DNA of 64,000 bases from Candidatus Sumerlaeota bacterium (lineage in GTDB: Bacteria; Sumerlaeota; Sumerlaeia; MWCT01; JAUWMI01). The stretch covers positions 56,406-120,405 of the forward strand of contig JAUWMI010000006.1 in assembly GCA_030613245.1 (NCBI GenBank). Reading direction: 5' to 3'. Made by a program: the position numbers and the translations under genes. Positions 43,524-55,827 of the stretch are shown here, in pieces (the stretch's first letter is position 1; each line of letters opens with the position of its first letter). The notes beneath the pieces were generated by a model. That model searched no databases and was not told the origin of the DNA. It worked only from the letters and a program-made list of their open reading frames with translations.

Positions 43524-44693
43524 TTATTTCAGGGCTTGAGCGATACGCTCGAGTCCTTTTTTGATGTTTTCGAGAGACGTGGCGTATGACAGACGGACGC
43601 AGTTATCGTCGCCAAACGCGACACCAGGAACTACGCCGACTTTTGCCTCTTTGAGCAAGTACTCGCTCAGTGCCATTGAGCCCTGGATGTTTTTAGTGAA
43701 AGCGCCACTCACATCCGGAAAAACGTAAAACGCGCCTTTCGGCATGGTGCACTTCACGCCGGGGATTTTGTTCAAGGTTTCAACCATGTAGCGGCGGCGT
43801 TCGTCGAAGGCTTTGAGCATCATCTGGATGTTCGACTGATCGCCTGTGAGTGCCGCGATGCTGGCGTTCTGGCAGAAGCTGGTGGGGTTAGAGGTGCTGT
43901 GGCTCTGAAGGCGCGACATGGCGGCGATTACCTCCTGCGGGCCTGCAGCGTAGCCGATGCGCCAACCGGTCATGGAGTAGGATTTAGAAACACCATTCAC
44001 TACGATGGCGCGTTTTTTGAGTTCAGGGCTCAGGGCAGCGATGCTGTAGTGCTCCGCGCCGTCGTAGAGGATTTTTTCGTAGATTTCGTCGGTGATGACA
44101 GCGATGTCTTTCTCGACAATGACCTTGCCGAGTGCCTCGAGTTCGGCTTTGAAGTAAACCGCACCGGTGGGGTTACTGGGGCTGTTGAGGATCATCGCCA
44201 CGGTCTTGTTAGTAATAGCTTTCTTTAGCTGGTCGGGTGTAATTTTAAAATCGGCTTTCGCTGGTGCGTTGATAAACACAGGTTTTCCACCAGCCGCTTT
44301 TACCTGCTCCGGGTAGGTGAGCCAGTAAGGTGCGGGGATAATAATTTCGTCACCGTCGTCAACTATGGCAATTATGGCGTTATAGAGTGAGTGCTTTGCG
44401 CCGCAGGAGATGATGATTTGCTTTGGCGTATAGTCGAGTTGGTTTTCGCGTTTAAGTTTTTCGCAGACCGCCTGTTTGAGTTCAGGAATCCCGCTTGCAG
44501 GGGTATATTTGGTGAAGCCTTTTTTGAGATCGTCAATGGCAACCTGCTTAATGTGATCCGGCGTATCGAAGTCGGGCTCCCCAGCGCCGAAGCCAATGAT
44601 GTCAATGCCCTCTTTTTTCATCTGCTTGGCCTTGGCAGTAAGGGCGAGGGTGAGAGATTCTGAAACGTTCTGAACCTTTCGTGCGATTTTCAT
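43524..44693 (-). CDS. Class I/II pyridoxal-phosphate aminotransferase (aspartate aminotransferase type)
   Basis: Cytoplasmic PLP enzyme, aspartate/prephenate aminotransferase of the I-gamma group. ATG at 44693 has AAGGAGG ten bases upstream and gives 389 residues; the frame is open to 44747. Motifs: GAGEPDFDTPDHIK, the cofactor-lysine region VVNGVSKSYSMTGWRIGYAA with Lys237, NSPSNPTGAVY with the conserved Asn, and a C-terminal DNCVRLSYA containing the carboxylate-binding Arg. These are the standard marks of the Thermus-type AspAT. A promoter and a terminator flank it, so it is a single-gene unit. Confidence 0.93.
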   Translation of the reverse strand: MKIARKVQNVSESLTLALTAKAKQMKKEGIDIIGFGAGEPDFDTPDHIKQVAIDDLKKGFTKYTPASGIPELKQAVCEKLKRENQLDYTPKQIIISCGAKHSLYNAIIAIVDDGDEIIIPAPYWLTYPEQVKAAGGKPVFINAPAKADFKITPDQLKKAITNKTVAMILNSPSNPTGAVYFKAELEALGKVIVEKDIAVITDEIYEKILYDGAEHYSIAALSPELKKRAIVVNGVSKSYSMTGWRIGYAAGPQEVIAAMSRLQSHSTSNPTSFCQNASIAALTGDQSNIQMMLKAFDERRRYMVETLNKIPGVKCTMPKGAFYVFPDVSGAFTKNIQGSMALSEYLLKEAKVGVVPGVAFGDDNCVRLSYATSLENIKKGLERIAQALK

Positions 44694-44800
44694 GAATAAC
44701 ATGCCTCCTTTTTTTCTGTCTTGTATGTTATTCTTGACAGCCACCAATAATCTTCGCGCTTCGTGATCACGCGAAAATTGAGGTACTAAATTGAGGTACT

Positions 44801-44829
44801 TAGATAGAGAAGCATATGGATATAGTCAA
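44801..44829 (-). promoter_or_regulatory. Putative sigma-70 promoter of the aminotransferase gene
   Basis: Minus strand TTGACT (44829-44824), 17-base spacer, TATCTA (44806-44801). About 108 bases before the start codon. Confidence 0.5.
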
Positions 44830-44997
44830 GAAATAATGCAAAAAAAAGAGGTAGAAAATATGTAGGTAAACAGATCAGAAGAGAGGTATTGGTGCACGAA
44901 AAGTGGGCAATGAAGAAAGGATATCAGGGCGAGCGGACATGTTTGATTTTATTGCCATTATAAGACCCGAAGATTTCGTTATTTTTGATCAAATTAC

Positions 44998-45026
44998 TTG
45001 ACTCTTTTCTTAGAATTACCTACATT
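44998..45026 (+). promoter_or_regulatory. Putative sigma-70 promoter of gyrB
   Basis: TTGACT (44998-45003), 17-base spacer, TACATT (45021-45026). About 122 bases before the gyrB GTG. Nothing else is seen in 44694-45147. Confidence 0.45.
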
Positions 45027-45114
45027 AAGCTAAATTCAGGTTTGGTTACACGCAACAAGGCTGTTTTCTCTTATTCTGTAGCAGCTGCTAAGAGCAGAAG
45101 CGGATAACCAGTAG

Positions 45115-47670
<2,556 letters not shown>

Positions 47671-47714
47671 CGGGCAATGACGATGACCCTACCCAGGAGC
47701 GAAGTGAGGGTTGG

Positions 47715-47739
47715 AGCCCTAAGGTAGGGCTATTTTTTT
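47715..47739 (+). terminator. Rho-independent terminator between gyrB and gyrA
   Basis: AGCCCTA-AGG-TAGGGCT (47715-47731) followed by ATTTTTTT. Partial read-through or a separate gyrA promoter would be needed for gyrA expression. Confidence 0.85.
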
Positions 47740-47792
47740 GGACGCAGGCGATTAGACAGACTCGCAAGGCTCGCAAGGAAAGAGAGCCTGAA

Positions 47793-47822
47793 GGGGTTCA
47801 TCCGCCGCGGCGGATGAGCCCC
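47793..47822. repeat. 30-bp GC-rich palindrome before gyrA
   Basis: GGGG-TTCATCCGCCGCGGCGGATGA-GCCCC: an almost perfect palindrome (one mismatched pair) in the gyrA leader, ending 34 bases before the start. A similar partial CCGCCGTGGCGG motif with neighbouring TTCA lies at 54376-54392. Confidence 0.65.
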
Positions 47823-47856
47823 AATAACCATCGGATTGTCAGACAAGGGGAGGAAT

Positions 47857-50385
47857 ATGCAAGAGCAGCGGGAACAGATCACCCAGATGGCGATTGAAGA
47901 TGAGATGAAGACGTCATACATTGACTATGCGATGAGCGTCATTGTAGGACGGGCGCTGCCGGATGTCCGTGATGGGCTGAAGCCGGTGCATCGGCGGATT
48001 ATTTATGCGATGCGTGAACTGGGTCTGTTTTCTAACAAACCTTACATGAAGGGCGCGCGTATTGTTGGAGAGACAATGGGTAAGTATCACCCACATGGTG
48101 ATGCGGCGATCTATGACGCGTTGGTGCGCATGGCGCAGGACTTTTCGTGCCGGTACCCGTTAATAGACGGGCAGGGGAATTTCGGCTCGATGGATGGTGA
48201 TCCGGCAGCAGCGATGCGATACACTGAGGCGCGTATGGGGCCCATGACAGAGTTGCTTTTGGCGGATATTGATAGGGAGACAGTGAATTTTCAGCCGACC
48301 TACGACGGGCAGGAGAAAGAGCCAGAGGTGCTGCCGTGCGCGTTTCCGAATCTGCTGGTGAACGGGTCGTCAGGGATTGCAGTGGGAATGGCGACAAACA
48401 TTCCGCCGCACAACCTTGGGGAGGTTGTGGATGCCCTGGTCGTATTGATTGAGAATCCGGATGCAGAGCTAGATGCGCTGATGGAAAAGTTACCGGGTCC
48501 AGACTTCCCGACGGGCGGTTACATTTTGGGCCGGGAGGGAATCCTGGAGGCGTACCGTACTGGTCGGGGACGGCTGGTGATGCGTGCCCGAATGCGGACG
48601 GAGCAGTTGAAGGGTGGGAAAGAGGCGATTGTAATCAATGAGATTCCGTTCCAGGTGAACAAGGCGCGGCTGGTAGAAGAGATTGCGGATCTAGTACGAA
48701 CAAAGCGTGTGCAAGGGATGACGGATTTACGCGACGAGTCGGACCGCGACGGGGTGCGGATCGTCATAGAGTTGCGCAAAGGCGAAAATGCGCAGGTGGT
48801 GATCAACAAGCTTTACAAGCATACGAGGGTACAGGATACGTTCGGGGTAATTTTCCTGGCGATTGTGAACGGGCGTCCGAGGTACCTCTCGTTGCTGAAA
48901 ATGTTGAAGTATTTTCTTGAGCACCGGCATGAAGTGGTGGTTCGTCGGACACGCTACGATCTCTACAAGGCCGAGCGTCGGTTGCACATTGTTGAGGGAC
49001 TGAAGATTGCGGTGGATCATATAGATGCCGTGATCAAGCTAATTCGTCGTTCGAAGAGTGTGGAGGAGGCGCGCGATGGGCTTAAGAAGACATATAAGCT
49101 AACCCCGGAGCAGGCAAACGCTATTCTGGATATGCGGCTGCAGAAGCTGACTGGTCTAGAAATAGACAAGCTGGAAGTAGAACGGCAGGGGCTGACCAAG
49201 CAAGTGAAGGAGTTACAAACAATCCTGAAGAATCCACAAAAGGTTTTGGCGATTATTAAGCGCGAGTTGCTGGAGATGAAGACTAAGTACGGCGATGCCC
49301 GGCGAACGGAGATAATTGAGGCGGCAAAGGATTTTGCGATCGAGGATTTGATTGCCGAAGAAGGAATGGTAATAACGGTTTCGCACCTGGGCTACATCAA
49401 GCGCACTCCCATATCGCTTTACCGGAGCCAGCGTCGGGGAGGCAAGGGCGTTCATGGCATGGAGACGAAGGAAGAGGACTGGGTGGAAAACCTGTTCGTC
49501 GGGACGACGCATAATTACATTTTGTTTTTTACGAACCTGGGGCGTGCGTATTGGCTGAAGGTATATGAATTGCCGCAGGCGGGTCGCATGTCGAAGGGGC
49601 GGCCAATTGTGAATTTGCTGAAGTTGGGTGAAAAGGAAGTGGTGGAGGCGATGATTCCCGTGAAGCGTTTTGATGATGAGCATTTCCTGATTATGGCGAC
49701 ACGCAAGGGGATGGTGGTGAAGAATGCACTGTCGCTATACAGCAGACCGCGAGTTACAGGGATCAAGGCGATTAAGATTGCACAGGGGGATGAATTGATA
49801 GATGTTAAAATGACCAACGGGATGCAGGAGATATTCATCGGAACGAAAAAAGGAATGGCGATACGATTTCACGAGACGGACCTGCGGCCCATGGGTCGTG
49901 ACGTGATGGGAGTGCGAGGGATTCGGCTGGGGAAACGCGACGAGGTAGTGGGGATGGAGGTGATGCGGCCGAATTCAACAATATTGACGGTGTGTGAGAA
50001 GGGCTATGGGAAACGCACGGGAATCGAGCAGTATCGGTTGATCCGTCGAGGAGGGAAAGGGGTGATCAATATCCGGGTGCCGGAGCGTAATGGCGACGTG
50101 ATCAGCGTGAAGGAAGTATTCGATGACGATGAGTTAATTATGATCACGCAGAAAGGGATGGCGATACGGACGGCGGTGTCGTCGCTGCGGATCATCTCGC
50201 GCAATACTCAAGGGGTACGCTTGATACATCTTAAGCCTGGAGATAAGTTGACGAGCGTGGCACGCATAGAAGAGAAGGGGGAAGTGAAGCTGGAGGAGCA
50301 GGATGTGGCGACAGCTGAGGGTAACCAGGAGCTAGCTGGTGAAGAAGACAGTGGTAAAGTGCCGGAGAGTCCAGAGGAGAAATAG
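47857..50385 (+). CDS. gyrA: DNA gyrase subunit A
   Basis: DNA-cleaving subunit of gyrase. With ATG at 47857 (GGGGAGG just upstream) the protein has 842 residues and the catalytic tyrosine in [10 protein letters not shown] is Tyr122, exactly the E. coli number; an upstream TTG (47836) would add seven residues and has no ribosome site. N-terminal segment [20 protein letters not shown], winged-helix domain, coiled coil and the C-terminal beta-pinwheel with GyrA-box [10 protein letters not shown] are all present. In the quinolone region the sequence is [10 protein letters not shown], so position 83 is Ala rather than Ser. It ends with an acidic tail. Confidence 0.96.
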   Translation: MQEQREQITQMAIEDEMKTSYIDYAMSVIVGRALPDVRDGLKPVHRRIIYAMRELGLFSNKPYMKGARIVGETMGKYHPHGDAAIYDALVRMAQDFSCRYPLIDGQGNFGSMDGDPAAAMRYTEARMGPMTELLLADIDRETVNFQPTYDGQEKEPEVLPCAFPNLLVNGSSGIAVGMATNIPPHNLGEVVDALVVLIENPDAELDALMEKLPGPDFPTGGYILGREGILEAYRTGRGRLVMRARMRTEQLKGGKEAIVINEIPFQVNKARLVEEIADLVRTKRVQGMTDLRDESDRDGVRIVIELRKGENAQVVINKLYKHTRVQDTFGVIFLAIVNGRPRYLSLLKMLKYFLEHRHEVVVRRTRYDLYKAERRLHIVEGLKIAVDHIDAVIKLIRRSKSVEEARDGLKKTYKLTPEQANAILDMRLQKLTGLEIDKLEVERQGLTKQVKELQTILKNPQKVLAIIKRELLEMKTKYGDARRTEIIEAAKDFAIEDLIAEEGMVITVSHLGYIKRTPISLYRSQRRGGKGVHGMETKEEDWVENLFVGTTHNYILFFTNLGRAYWLKVYELPQAGRMSKGRPIVNLLKLGEKEVVEAMIPVKRFDDEHFLIMATRKGMVVKNALSLYSRPRVTGIKAIKIAQGDELIDVKMTNGMQEIFIGTKKGMAIRFHETDLRPMGRDVMGVRGIRLGKRDEVVGMEVMRPNSTILTVCEKGYGKRTGIEQYRLIRRGGKGVINIRVPERNGDVISVKEVFDDDELIMITQKGMAIRTAVSSLRIISRNTQGVRLIHLKPGDKLTSVARIEEKGEVKLEEQDVATAEGNQELAGEEDSGKVPESPEEK

Positions 50386-50479
50386 AGTATACTGCGGAGA
50401 GAAGTAGGTAGGCAGTTTGTATAGGCAACGCTGAGCATCCTCGGATAATCTAACAGAAATAAGACAGGTATTGATCAGG

Positions 50480-50510
50480 CGGGCGAGCGGACGCACACTC
50501 GCCCGTTTTT
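50480..50510 (+). terminator. Rho-independent terminator of gyrA
   Basis: CGGGCGAG (50480-50487) and CTCGCCCG (50498-50505) with a ten-base loop, then TTTTT. The rest of the gap 50511-50713 is empty of supported genes. Confidence 0.8.
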
Positions 50511-50713
50511 AATTGCATGGGCAAGCTGCAGAATTAGTGAAGAGAGGGGTTGAGCATTTGGAGTGTGATGTATTGTATCCTGGATGCCGATGCGATGATC
50601 ATCCTGGACGGGAGATGTTTGCCCCGTGTCGCAGTGCTTATAACCATATTGCATTGAGGCGTGGTGTGGCGTTTGTGGGACTTGTGCGCCTCTCTTGGCG
50701 CAAAGGACGGCCT

Positions 50714-53700
50714 TTAGTTCTCTTTAAGGCCCTTAACAATATCGGTGACGGACTGGAATCGATCGGCTGGTTCCTTCTGGATGCATTTCATGATAGCTTC
50801 GCGGAGAGGTTTGCTGACGGAGTCAGGCAGGGGAGGTGGGGGTGTGTGAACGTGATGGTACTCGATATTGCCCTGATAGAAGGGCGGGGCACCGGAGACC
50901 ATTTCGTAGAGCGTAATGCCGAGAGAGTAGATGTCGCTGCGGTTGTCAATTTTGCCGCCGATAATCTGTTCGGGAGCCATATAAAGGGGAGTGCCGATAA
51001 TGGCAGTGCCGGTTTTAGTAGAGTCGTCGCTAGAGAGCACTTTCGCGATGCCAAAGTCGGTAATTTTAATCTGATTGTCCGCGGTAATCATAATATTAGC
51101 GGGTTTGATATCGCGGTGGATAATTTTAAGGTGGTGGGCGTAGGCGAGGGCATCGCAAATTTGTTTGAGGTAGTAGATGATTTGACGTTCAGTAAGTTGG
51201 GCTTTGCTGACGAGAAGGCGCTTGATATCGGAGCCTTCGATATTCTCCATGGAGATGAATCTCTTTTCTTCATTTTCGTAGAGGTCATGGATGCGTACGA
51301 TGTTAGGATGTGAGAGTTTGCGAGCGGCACGTGCCTCGCGCTTGAAGCGCTCGATGGCCTGTGGGTCGGAGCAGAGGTAATCGTTGAGGACTTTGAGTGC
51401 GACGACTTCGTCAAGGATTTTGTCTTTGGCGCGGTAGATGATGCCCATACTGCCGCGGTTGATTTCTTCGAGGATGACAAAGCGCGAGTCGCGAAACACG
51501 GAGGAGGATTGGAGTTTCTGGAGTTCTTCCTGCTGGAGTTTGAGTCGGTACTCGATTTTCTTGAGTCGAGATTTGATGTCCTTATATTGCGAATCAACCT
51601 CAAGGATTTTCTTATAGACATTCTTGGCATTGTTAAGCTGATCAGTGGCCTCCATGTCTATGGCGAGGCGATATAGGATGTCTTTAATTTCATCGTTGAG
51701 TGGCAAGAGTTTAAATTTTTGCCAGGCGAGGAAGAGCATATTTTTCTGCCAGTAGCAGAGGCCCAGGATTTTAATGGCGCGATCCTTGTAGGATTCATGT
51801 GCAGAGAGTTGTTGTAGGATTTCAATGGCTTCGTCAAGTTTGTTTTCCTTGAGGTAGATTTTGGTGAGTTTGAACATGGCGCCGGGTTCTTCGCCTTGTT
51901 TGAGGCGGGCGAGATAGAGTTTTGTGAGCAGATTCTGGATGTGGGTATTGTTTTCGTCTTTCTGAAAAATAAATTCGATATCGTTAAGAGCACTGTCTAC
52001 ATCGTTGATCTGGGCATAGATTTCCCCGCGTTCCTGGCGTGCTTGGAAGTCGCTGGCACATCGCTGAATTAAGAGGTCGTATGCGGATAGGAGAGGCCGA
52101 AGGTCTTTGGGGAATTTCTCGCGGAAGGATGAGAAGACTTTGCGTGCATCGCCAAGCATATTCTTAAGGATGTAGATTTTGGCCACGGAGCCGTAGTAAG
52201 CTGAGCGTTCGGGATGTTTTTTAAGGAACTTGCGATATTCGCTCAAGGTGGCGTCGTAGCATGCGATGGCCTGTTCGTCGTCGCGCAGTTCGTTCAAGAA
52301 GAGTTCGGCTTTGCGTATAGGCTTGGGAATGGGTTGACTGTCTTTCTCAACCTCGGTTGCAGCGAGGCTAGTGGATGGCTTCTGATCGGCTGGCATAGGG
52401 GTTCGGGTTGCGGCTTGCTCTGTTGCCAGAGTGATTGCCTCTTCGACGGAGCTGATGGCATCATCTGTAGTGGGAGGGCGTGGAGTAGCGGTTTGGGGTT
52501 CTTCTTGTAGTTCAGGAGATTTGACACCAGAGGCTTCAACTGGCTCAAGCGGTGTGTCAATAACCTCGGCGAAGGAGGCCGAGACCAGAGGTTCCCTTGG
52601 CGCCGTAGGCTCAGGTTGCAGCTGCTGGGATTCATCTGTCAATTGAACACCATGCAGTGCTGCGGGAGTGACGGGAGAGCGGCGATGGCGCGTGCGGCGG
52701 TCAATTTTTTTCACACGACTGCGTTTCTGGCGGCGCGTGTGCTGTTCTTCTTGTGAGAGCACGGAGTGGAGGACGGTGAGGCTGTTTTCTTTGCCCGAAA
52801 GGAGGTCATTGGCAGAGATTTCGACCACTCCATCGCTGTTGATGAAGAAGGTGACGCGAATGCGAGGCACGCCGGCTTTGACGGACTGGATTTCGGTGAG
52901 GGTGAATTTGCCGAGGGAGCGATTGTCGTGGGCATTGTTGCTCTCGCCCTGGAGCACATGGATGTTGACGTGGCTCTGGTTATCTTCGGTAGAGGTAAAG
53001 GTTTTAGCCGCCTTGATAGGTATGGTGCTGTCTTTTTCGATAATTTTGCTAAACTTGTTGTCCTTAACTTCAATGCCAAGGCTGCGGGGTGTGACATCGA
53101 GGAGGACAACCTCCTGGAGTTTGCCTTCGAAGACGCCAGCCTGTGTGGCAGCGCCGAGGGCGACAATTTCATCGGGATTGACACCTTTGAAAGGAGATTT
53201 CTTGAAGAAGTCTTCGACGGTGTCCTGTACCAGAGGGATGCGGGTAGATCCACCGACGAGAATGACTTTGGTGATGCTCTCGGCAGAGAGGTTGGCATCC
53301 TCAATGGCCTCGCGACATGAGAAAAGGGTACGCTCGACGTGTTCTTCAATCAAGGACTCGAACTCTTGACGCGTAATTGTGCGCTCGAGGTGCAGAGGCT
53401 CCTTGTCTTTATAACCTATAAAGGGGAGAGAGATAATGGTTTGCTGAGTGGTGGAGAGCTCGCACTTGGCTTTTTCAGCCACTTCTTTGAGTCGGCGTAC
53501 AGTAACGGGATCCTGCATGAGGTCTACTGCGTATTTCTTCTGAAATTCCTGAACGATGAGATTGACAAGTATATTATCGAGGTCGTCACCGCCAAGGTGT
53601 GTATCGCCGGTGGAGGTGATGACTTCGAAGGTAGAATTATCAATCTCCATGAGGGAAATATCGAACGTACCACCGCCAAAGTCGTAGACGGCAATTGTTT

Positions 53701-54259
53701 CTTGGCTGTTGCGACCTAGGCCGTAGGCCATAGCGGCCGCAGTGGGTTCATTAATCAGGCGCAAGACTTCCAGGTCGGCGAGTTTGGCGGCCTCTTTGGT
53801 AGCGGTGCGCTGGAGGGCGTCAAAGTACGCTGGCACGGTGACGATAGCCTGATGGACTTCTTCGCCAAGGAAAGCTTCGGCGGATTCTTTGAGTTTCTTG
53901 AAGATCAGCGAAGCGATCTGAACAGCGCTATAACCGACATCATGGATTTTGATGAGCAGATTGTCGTCCTGATTGACGGTTTCAAATGTGAAGAGGTCTT
54001 TCGAATCCTCGATATCGGAGTAGGACATGCCGAGGAGGCGTTTGATGGAGCTAATGGTGCTTTTAGGGTTAGTGGCAGCCTGTCGACGTGCGATTTCCCC
54101 GACGACAATATCGCCATTTTCGAGAAAGGCTACAACGGAAGGTGTTTTGTTGCCACCTTCAGGCGAGGGGATGACAATTGGGGTATCGTTTTCAACTACT
54201 GCGACAACGGAATTCGTGGTTCCGAAGTCAATTCCGACTATTTTTCCTTCTTTGACCAT
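50714..54259 (-). CDS. Hsp70 (DnaK) - TPR - Ser/Thr protein kinase fusion
   Basis: One 1181-residue cytoplasmic chain. (1) Hsp70 ATPase about residues 1-383: VGIDFGTTNSVVAVVE, AVYDFGGGTFDISLME, ILVGGSTRIP. (2) Interdomain linker VVLLDVTPRSLGIE and substrate-binding beta domain to about 500. The helical lid is absent, replaced by a basic stretch (RRQKRSRVKKIDRR) and a long Pro/Glu/Thr-rich linker to about 645. (3) Helical, TPR-like region about 646-905. (4) Hanks-type kinase about 925-1180: glycine loop INRGSMGIIY, Lys956, HRD at 1048-1050, DFG at 1068-1070, MAPEQ. Kinase motifs are complete, so activity is likely. No membrane segment is seen. A true fusion, since the frame is continuous and each part is full length. 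Confidence 0.92.
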   Translation of the reverse strand: MVKEGKIVGIDFGTTNSVVAVVENDTPIVIPSPEGGNKTPSVVAFLENGDIVVGEIARRQAATNPKSTISSIKRLLGMSYSDIEDSKDLFTFETVNQDDNLLIKIHDVGYSAVQIASLIFKKLKESAEAFLGEEVHQAIVTVPAYFDALQRTATKEAAKLADLEVLRLINEPTAAAMAYGLGRNSQETIAVYDFGGGTFDISLMEIDNSTFEVITSTGDTHLGGDDLDNILVNLIVQEFQKKYAVDLMQDPVTVRRLKEVAEKAKCELSTTQQTIISLPFIGYKDKEPLHLERTITRQEFESLIEEHVERTLFSCREAIEDANLSAESITKVILVGGSTRIPLVQDTVEDFFKKSPFKGVNPDEIVALGAATQAGVFEGKLQEVVLLDVTPRSLGIEVKDNKFSKIIEKDSTIPIKAAKTFTSTEDNQSHVNIHVLQGESNNAHDNRSLGKFTLTEIQSVKAGVPRIRVTFFINSDGVVEISANDLLSGKENSLTVLHSVLSQEEQHTRRQKRSRVKKIDRRTRHRRSPVTPAALHGVQLTDESQQLQPEPTAPREPLVSASFAEVIDTPLEPVEASGVKSPELQEEPQTATPRPPTTDDAISSVEEAITLATEQAATRTPMPADQKPSTSLAATEVEKDSQPIPKPIRKAELFLNELRDDEQAIACYDATLSEYRKFLKKHPERSAYYGSVAKIYILKNMLGDARKVFSSFREKFPKDLRPLLSAYDLLIQRCASDFQARQERGEIYAQINDVDSALNDIEFIFQKDENNTHIQNLLTKLYLARLKQGEEPGAMFKLTKIYLKENKLDEAIEILQQLSAHESYKDRAIKILGLCYWQKNMLFLAWQKFKLLPLNDEIKDILYRLAIDMEATDQLNNAKNVYKKILEVDSQYKDIKSRLKKIEYRLKLQQEELQKLQSSSVFRDSRFVILEEINRGSMGIIYRAKDKILDEVVALKVLNDYLCSDPQAIERFKREARAARKLSHPNIVRIHDLYENEEKRFISMENIEGSDIKRLLVSKAQLTERQIIYYLKQICDALAYAHHLKIIHRDIKPANIMITADNQIKITDFGIAKVLSSDDSTKTGTAIIGTPLYMAPEQIIGGKIDNRSDIYSLGITLYEMVSGAPPFYQGNIEYHHVHTPPPPLPDSVSKPLREAIMKCIQKEPADRFQSVTDIVKGLKEN

Positions 54260-54540
54260 GCTTCACAACCTGAGATTTCCAGCTGTCACGGTTCGCCATC
54301 GGGAATGGTCTTACGATAGTCGCCTTCTGCTAGTGCATATCAGCGCATGATCGGACGCCTCTACAGGCATCTCTCCCCGCCGTGGCGGTGAACTCATCAC
54401 GACGGAAAAAATAACCGGATGCTTGCGGAGCCTTCGGATATTTTCCCCGTGCTGTTATGGGGTCGAAACAAAGCTCCTGCAATACAGTTGTAAGAAAACT
54501 CTGTTTCTTTGAGTCCCTCTGAATACGATTACTGTTAGAA

Positions 54541-54567
54541 TTTATACTGCAAGTCGGTTTCTGTCAA
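54541..54567 (-). promoter_or_regulatory. Putative promoter of the Hsp70-kinase gene
   Basis: Minus strand TTGACA (54567-54562), 15-base spacer, TATAAA (54546-54541). It lies about 280 bases before the start, implying a long leader. The short spacer lowers confidence. The gap 54260-54826 shows no gene. Confidence 0.35.
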
Positions 54568-54826
54568 TAAATTCGCATGGAAATGGGCAAGAAAATAATG
54601 ACAGACGAAGCGGGGGCGTGTGGAGGAAGAGCAGAGGTTAATCTTTAGATTGTTGAAATTAGTGCAATTATCGACTGTGCGAGTGAGGACTTAACTCGTC
54701 TGAGGCGAGTCGTATTGGCTTCCGGGAAACACGATTTTTAAGATTTCGGGACCCGAGGATGTCAAGAGGAATTGGGTGGTTTGTGAGACAGGACTGGGCA
54801 GAAGTCAAATCCGGCGCCTGCCGGTG

Positions 54827-55660
54827 TTATTCGGTGAGCTGACTTAGCGTGTGTTTAACGCGAGCGATATCGGCGTATTGGGGATACTGATTGATGATCA
54901 TTTGCAGAAAGGAGATCGCCTGGTCTTTCTGGTTGAGATTAATGTAGCAGAGGGCGACTTTCTGAAGTGCATCTGGGACTCTAGGGTCAGCGGGGTAGTT
55001 TTCTTTAACGCGGAGGAATTCTTCCAGGGCTTGTTGGTAGTTGCCCCGGAAGTAGAGGGAATCGCCGATAAGGAGTTGAGCTGAGGGAGCATTGAGAGAT
55101 CTGGGGAATAGAGAAAGGAACCGCTGGCATTGCTGGATAGTTTGCGAGTAGTCGCCCCTGTCGAACTCGCGCCGTGCGTTGCGCAAGAGGAGGTCGCCAT
55201 CAATGACAGTGCCCTGAGTGGTGACGATAGTATCGGCTTTGAGAGGTGGTGAGTAGGGGGACTGGGGCATGGGAGTGGCGGAGAGCTGAGAGGAGAGTTG
55301 GAATTTCAGTTCTTCGATGCGGCCGCGCAGGGCAGTGAGTTCTTCCTCCAAGGTGCGGAGGCGTTGGTCAAGGTCAATAATATTGGTGTTGAGGATGTCA
55401 AAGTTGGAGGCGGATTTTTGTTGAATGGCCTGGAGGGAGGTCTCCAGGGTTTTCTGTGAATCGCTCTGGAGCGTTTGGATGCGCTGGACGTTGAGTTTGA
55501 TGTCGTAAATGTCTGCCGACATCTGTTTAGCTTCGTGAGGGAGAATGAGGCAGCCGAGAGGCCAGAGCGCGAGGCCCATGAGAAGAGCGATGCCCAGGGG
55601 TCTTGTTATGGACACAGTGGCGCAGTGTGCCAGGGCGAGCTGTAGCTGCGGGGTACGCAT
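54827..55660 (-). CDS. cpoB: Cell division coordinator CpoB/YbgF-like (Tol-Pal TPR protein)
   Basis: Periplasmic protein that links the Tol-Pal machine with peptidoglycan synthesis. From ATG 55660 (GCAGGA nine bases upstream) the protein has 277 residues; the frame is open to 55867 but overlaps pal. Order: a hydrophobic leader with a possible lipobox (MGLALWPLGC), a coiled coil about 55-125 (DLDQRLRTLEEELTALRGRI), then three TPR units (RREFDRGDYSQTIQQCQRFL; LYFRGNYQQALEEFLRVKEN; YINLNQKDQAISFLQMIINQ). This coil-plus-TPR layout is that of CpoB. Last gene of the tolB-pal-cpoB unit. Confidence 0.88.
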   Translation of the reverse strand: MRTPQLQLALAHCATVSITRPLGIALLMGLALWPLGCLILPHEAKQMSADIYDIKLNVQRIQTLQSDSQKTLETSLQAIQQKSASNFDILNTNIIDLDQRLRTLEEELTALRGRIEELKFQLSSQLSATPMPQSPYSPPLKADTIVTTQGTVIDGDLLLRNARREFDRGDYSQTIQQCQRFLSLFPRSLNAPSAQLLIGDSLYFRGNYQQALEEFLRVKENYPADPRVPDALQKVALCYINLNQKDQAISFLQMIINQYPQYADIARVKHTLSQLTE

Positions 55661-55827
55661 TGATATTAGTCCTGCACGCAAAACCACCCTCGTATCGGCC
55701 GCAGGTTTAGTCACCCTTCCCGGCGACATGTAGATGAGTCCAGAGAGGTAAGCCGGCGGCCGTAGCCGTATGCCCCGGGTGCGTCTCAAACAGAAGGCTT
55801 CTTGAAGGGGACCCGTCTGGGAATGTC

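Noticed and set aside
50513..51313. Plus-strand frame of 266 codons, and others opposite the Hsp70-kinase gene
   Set aside because: Antisense shadow of the kinase domain and its terminator; biased codon positions give open antisense frames.
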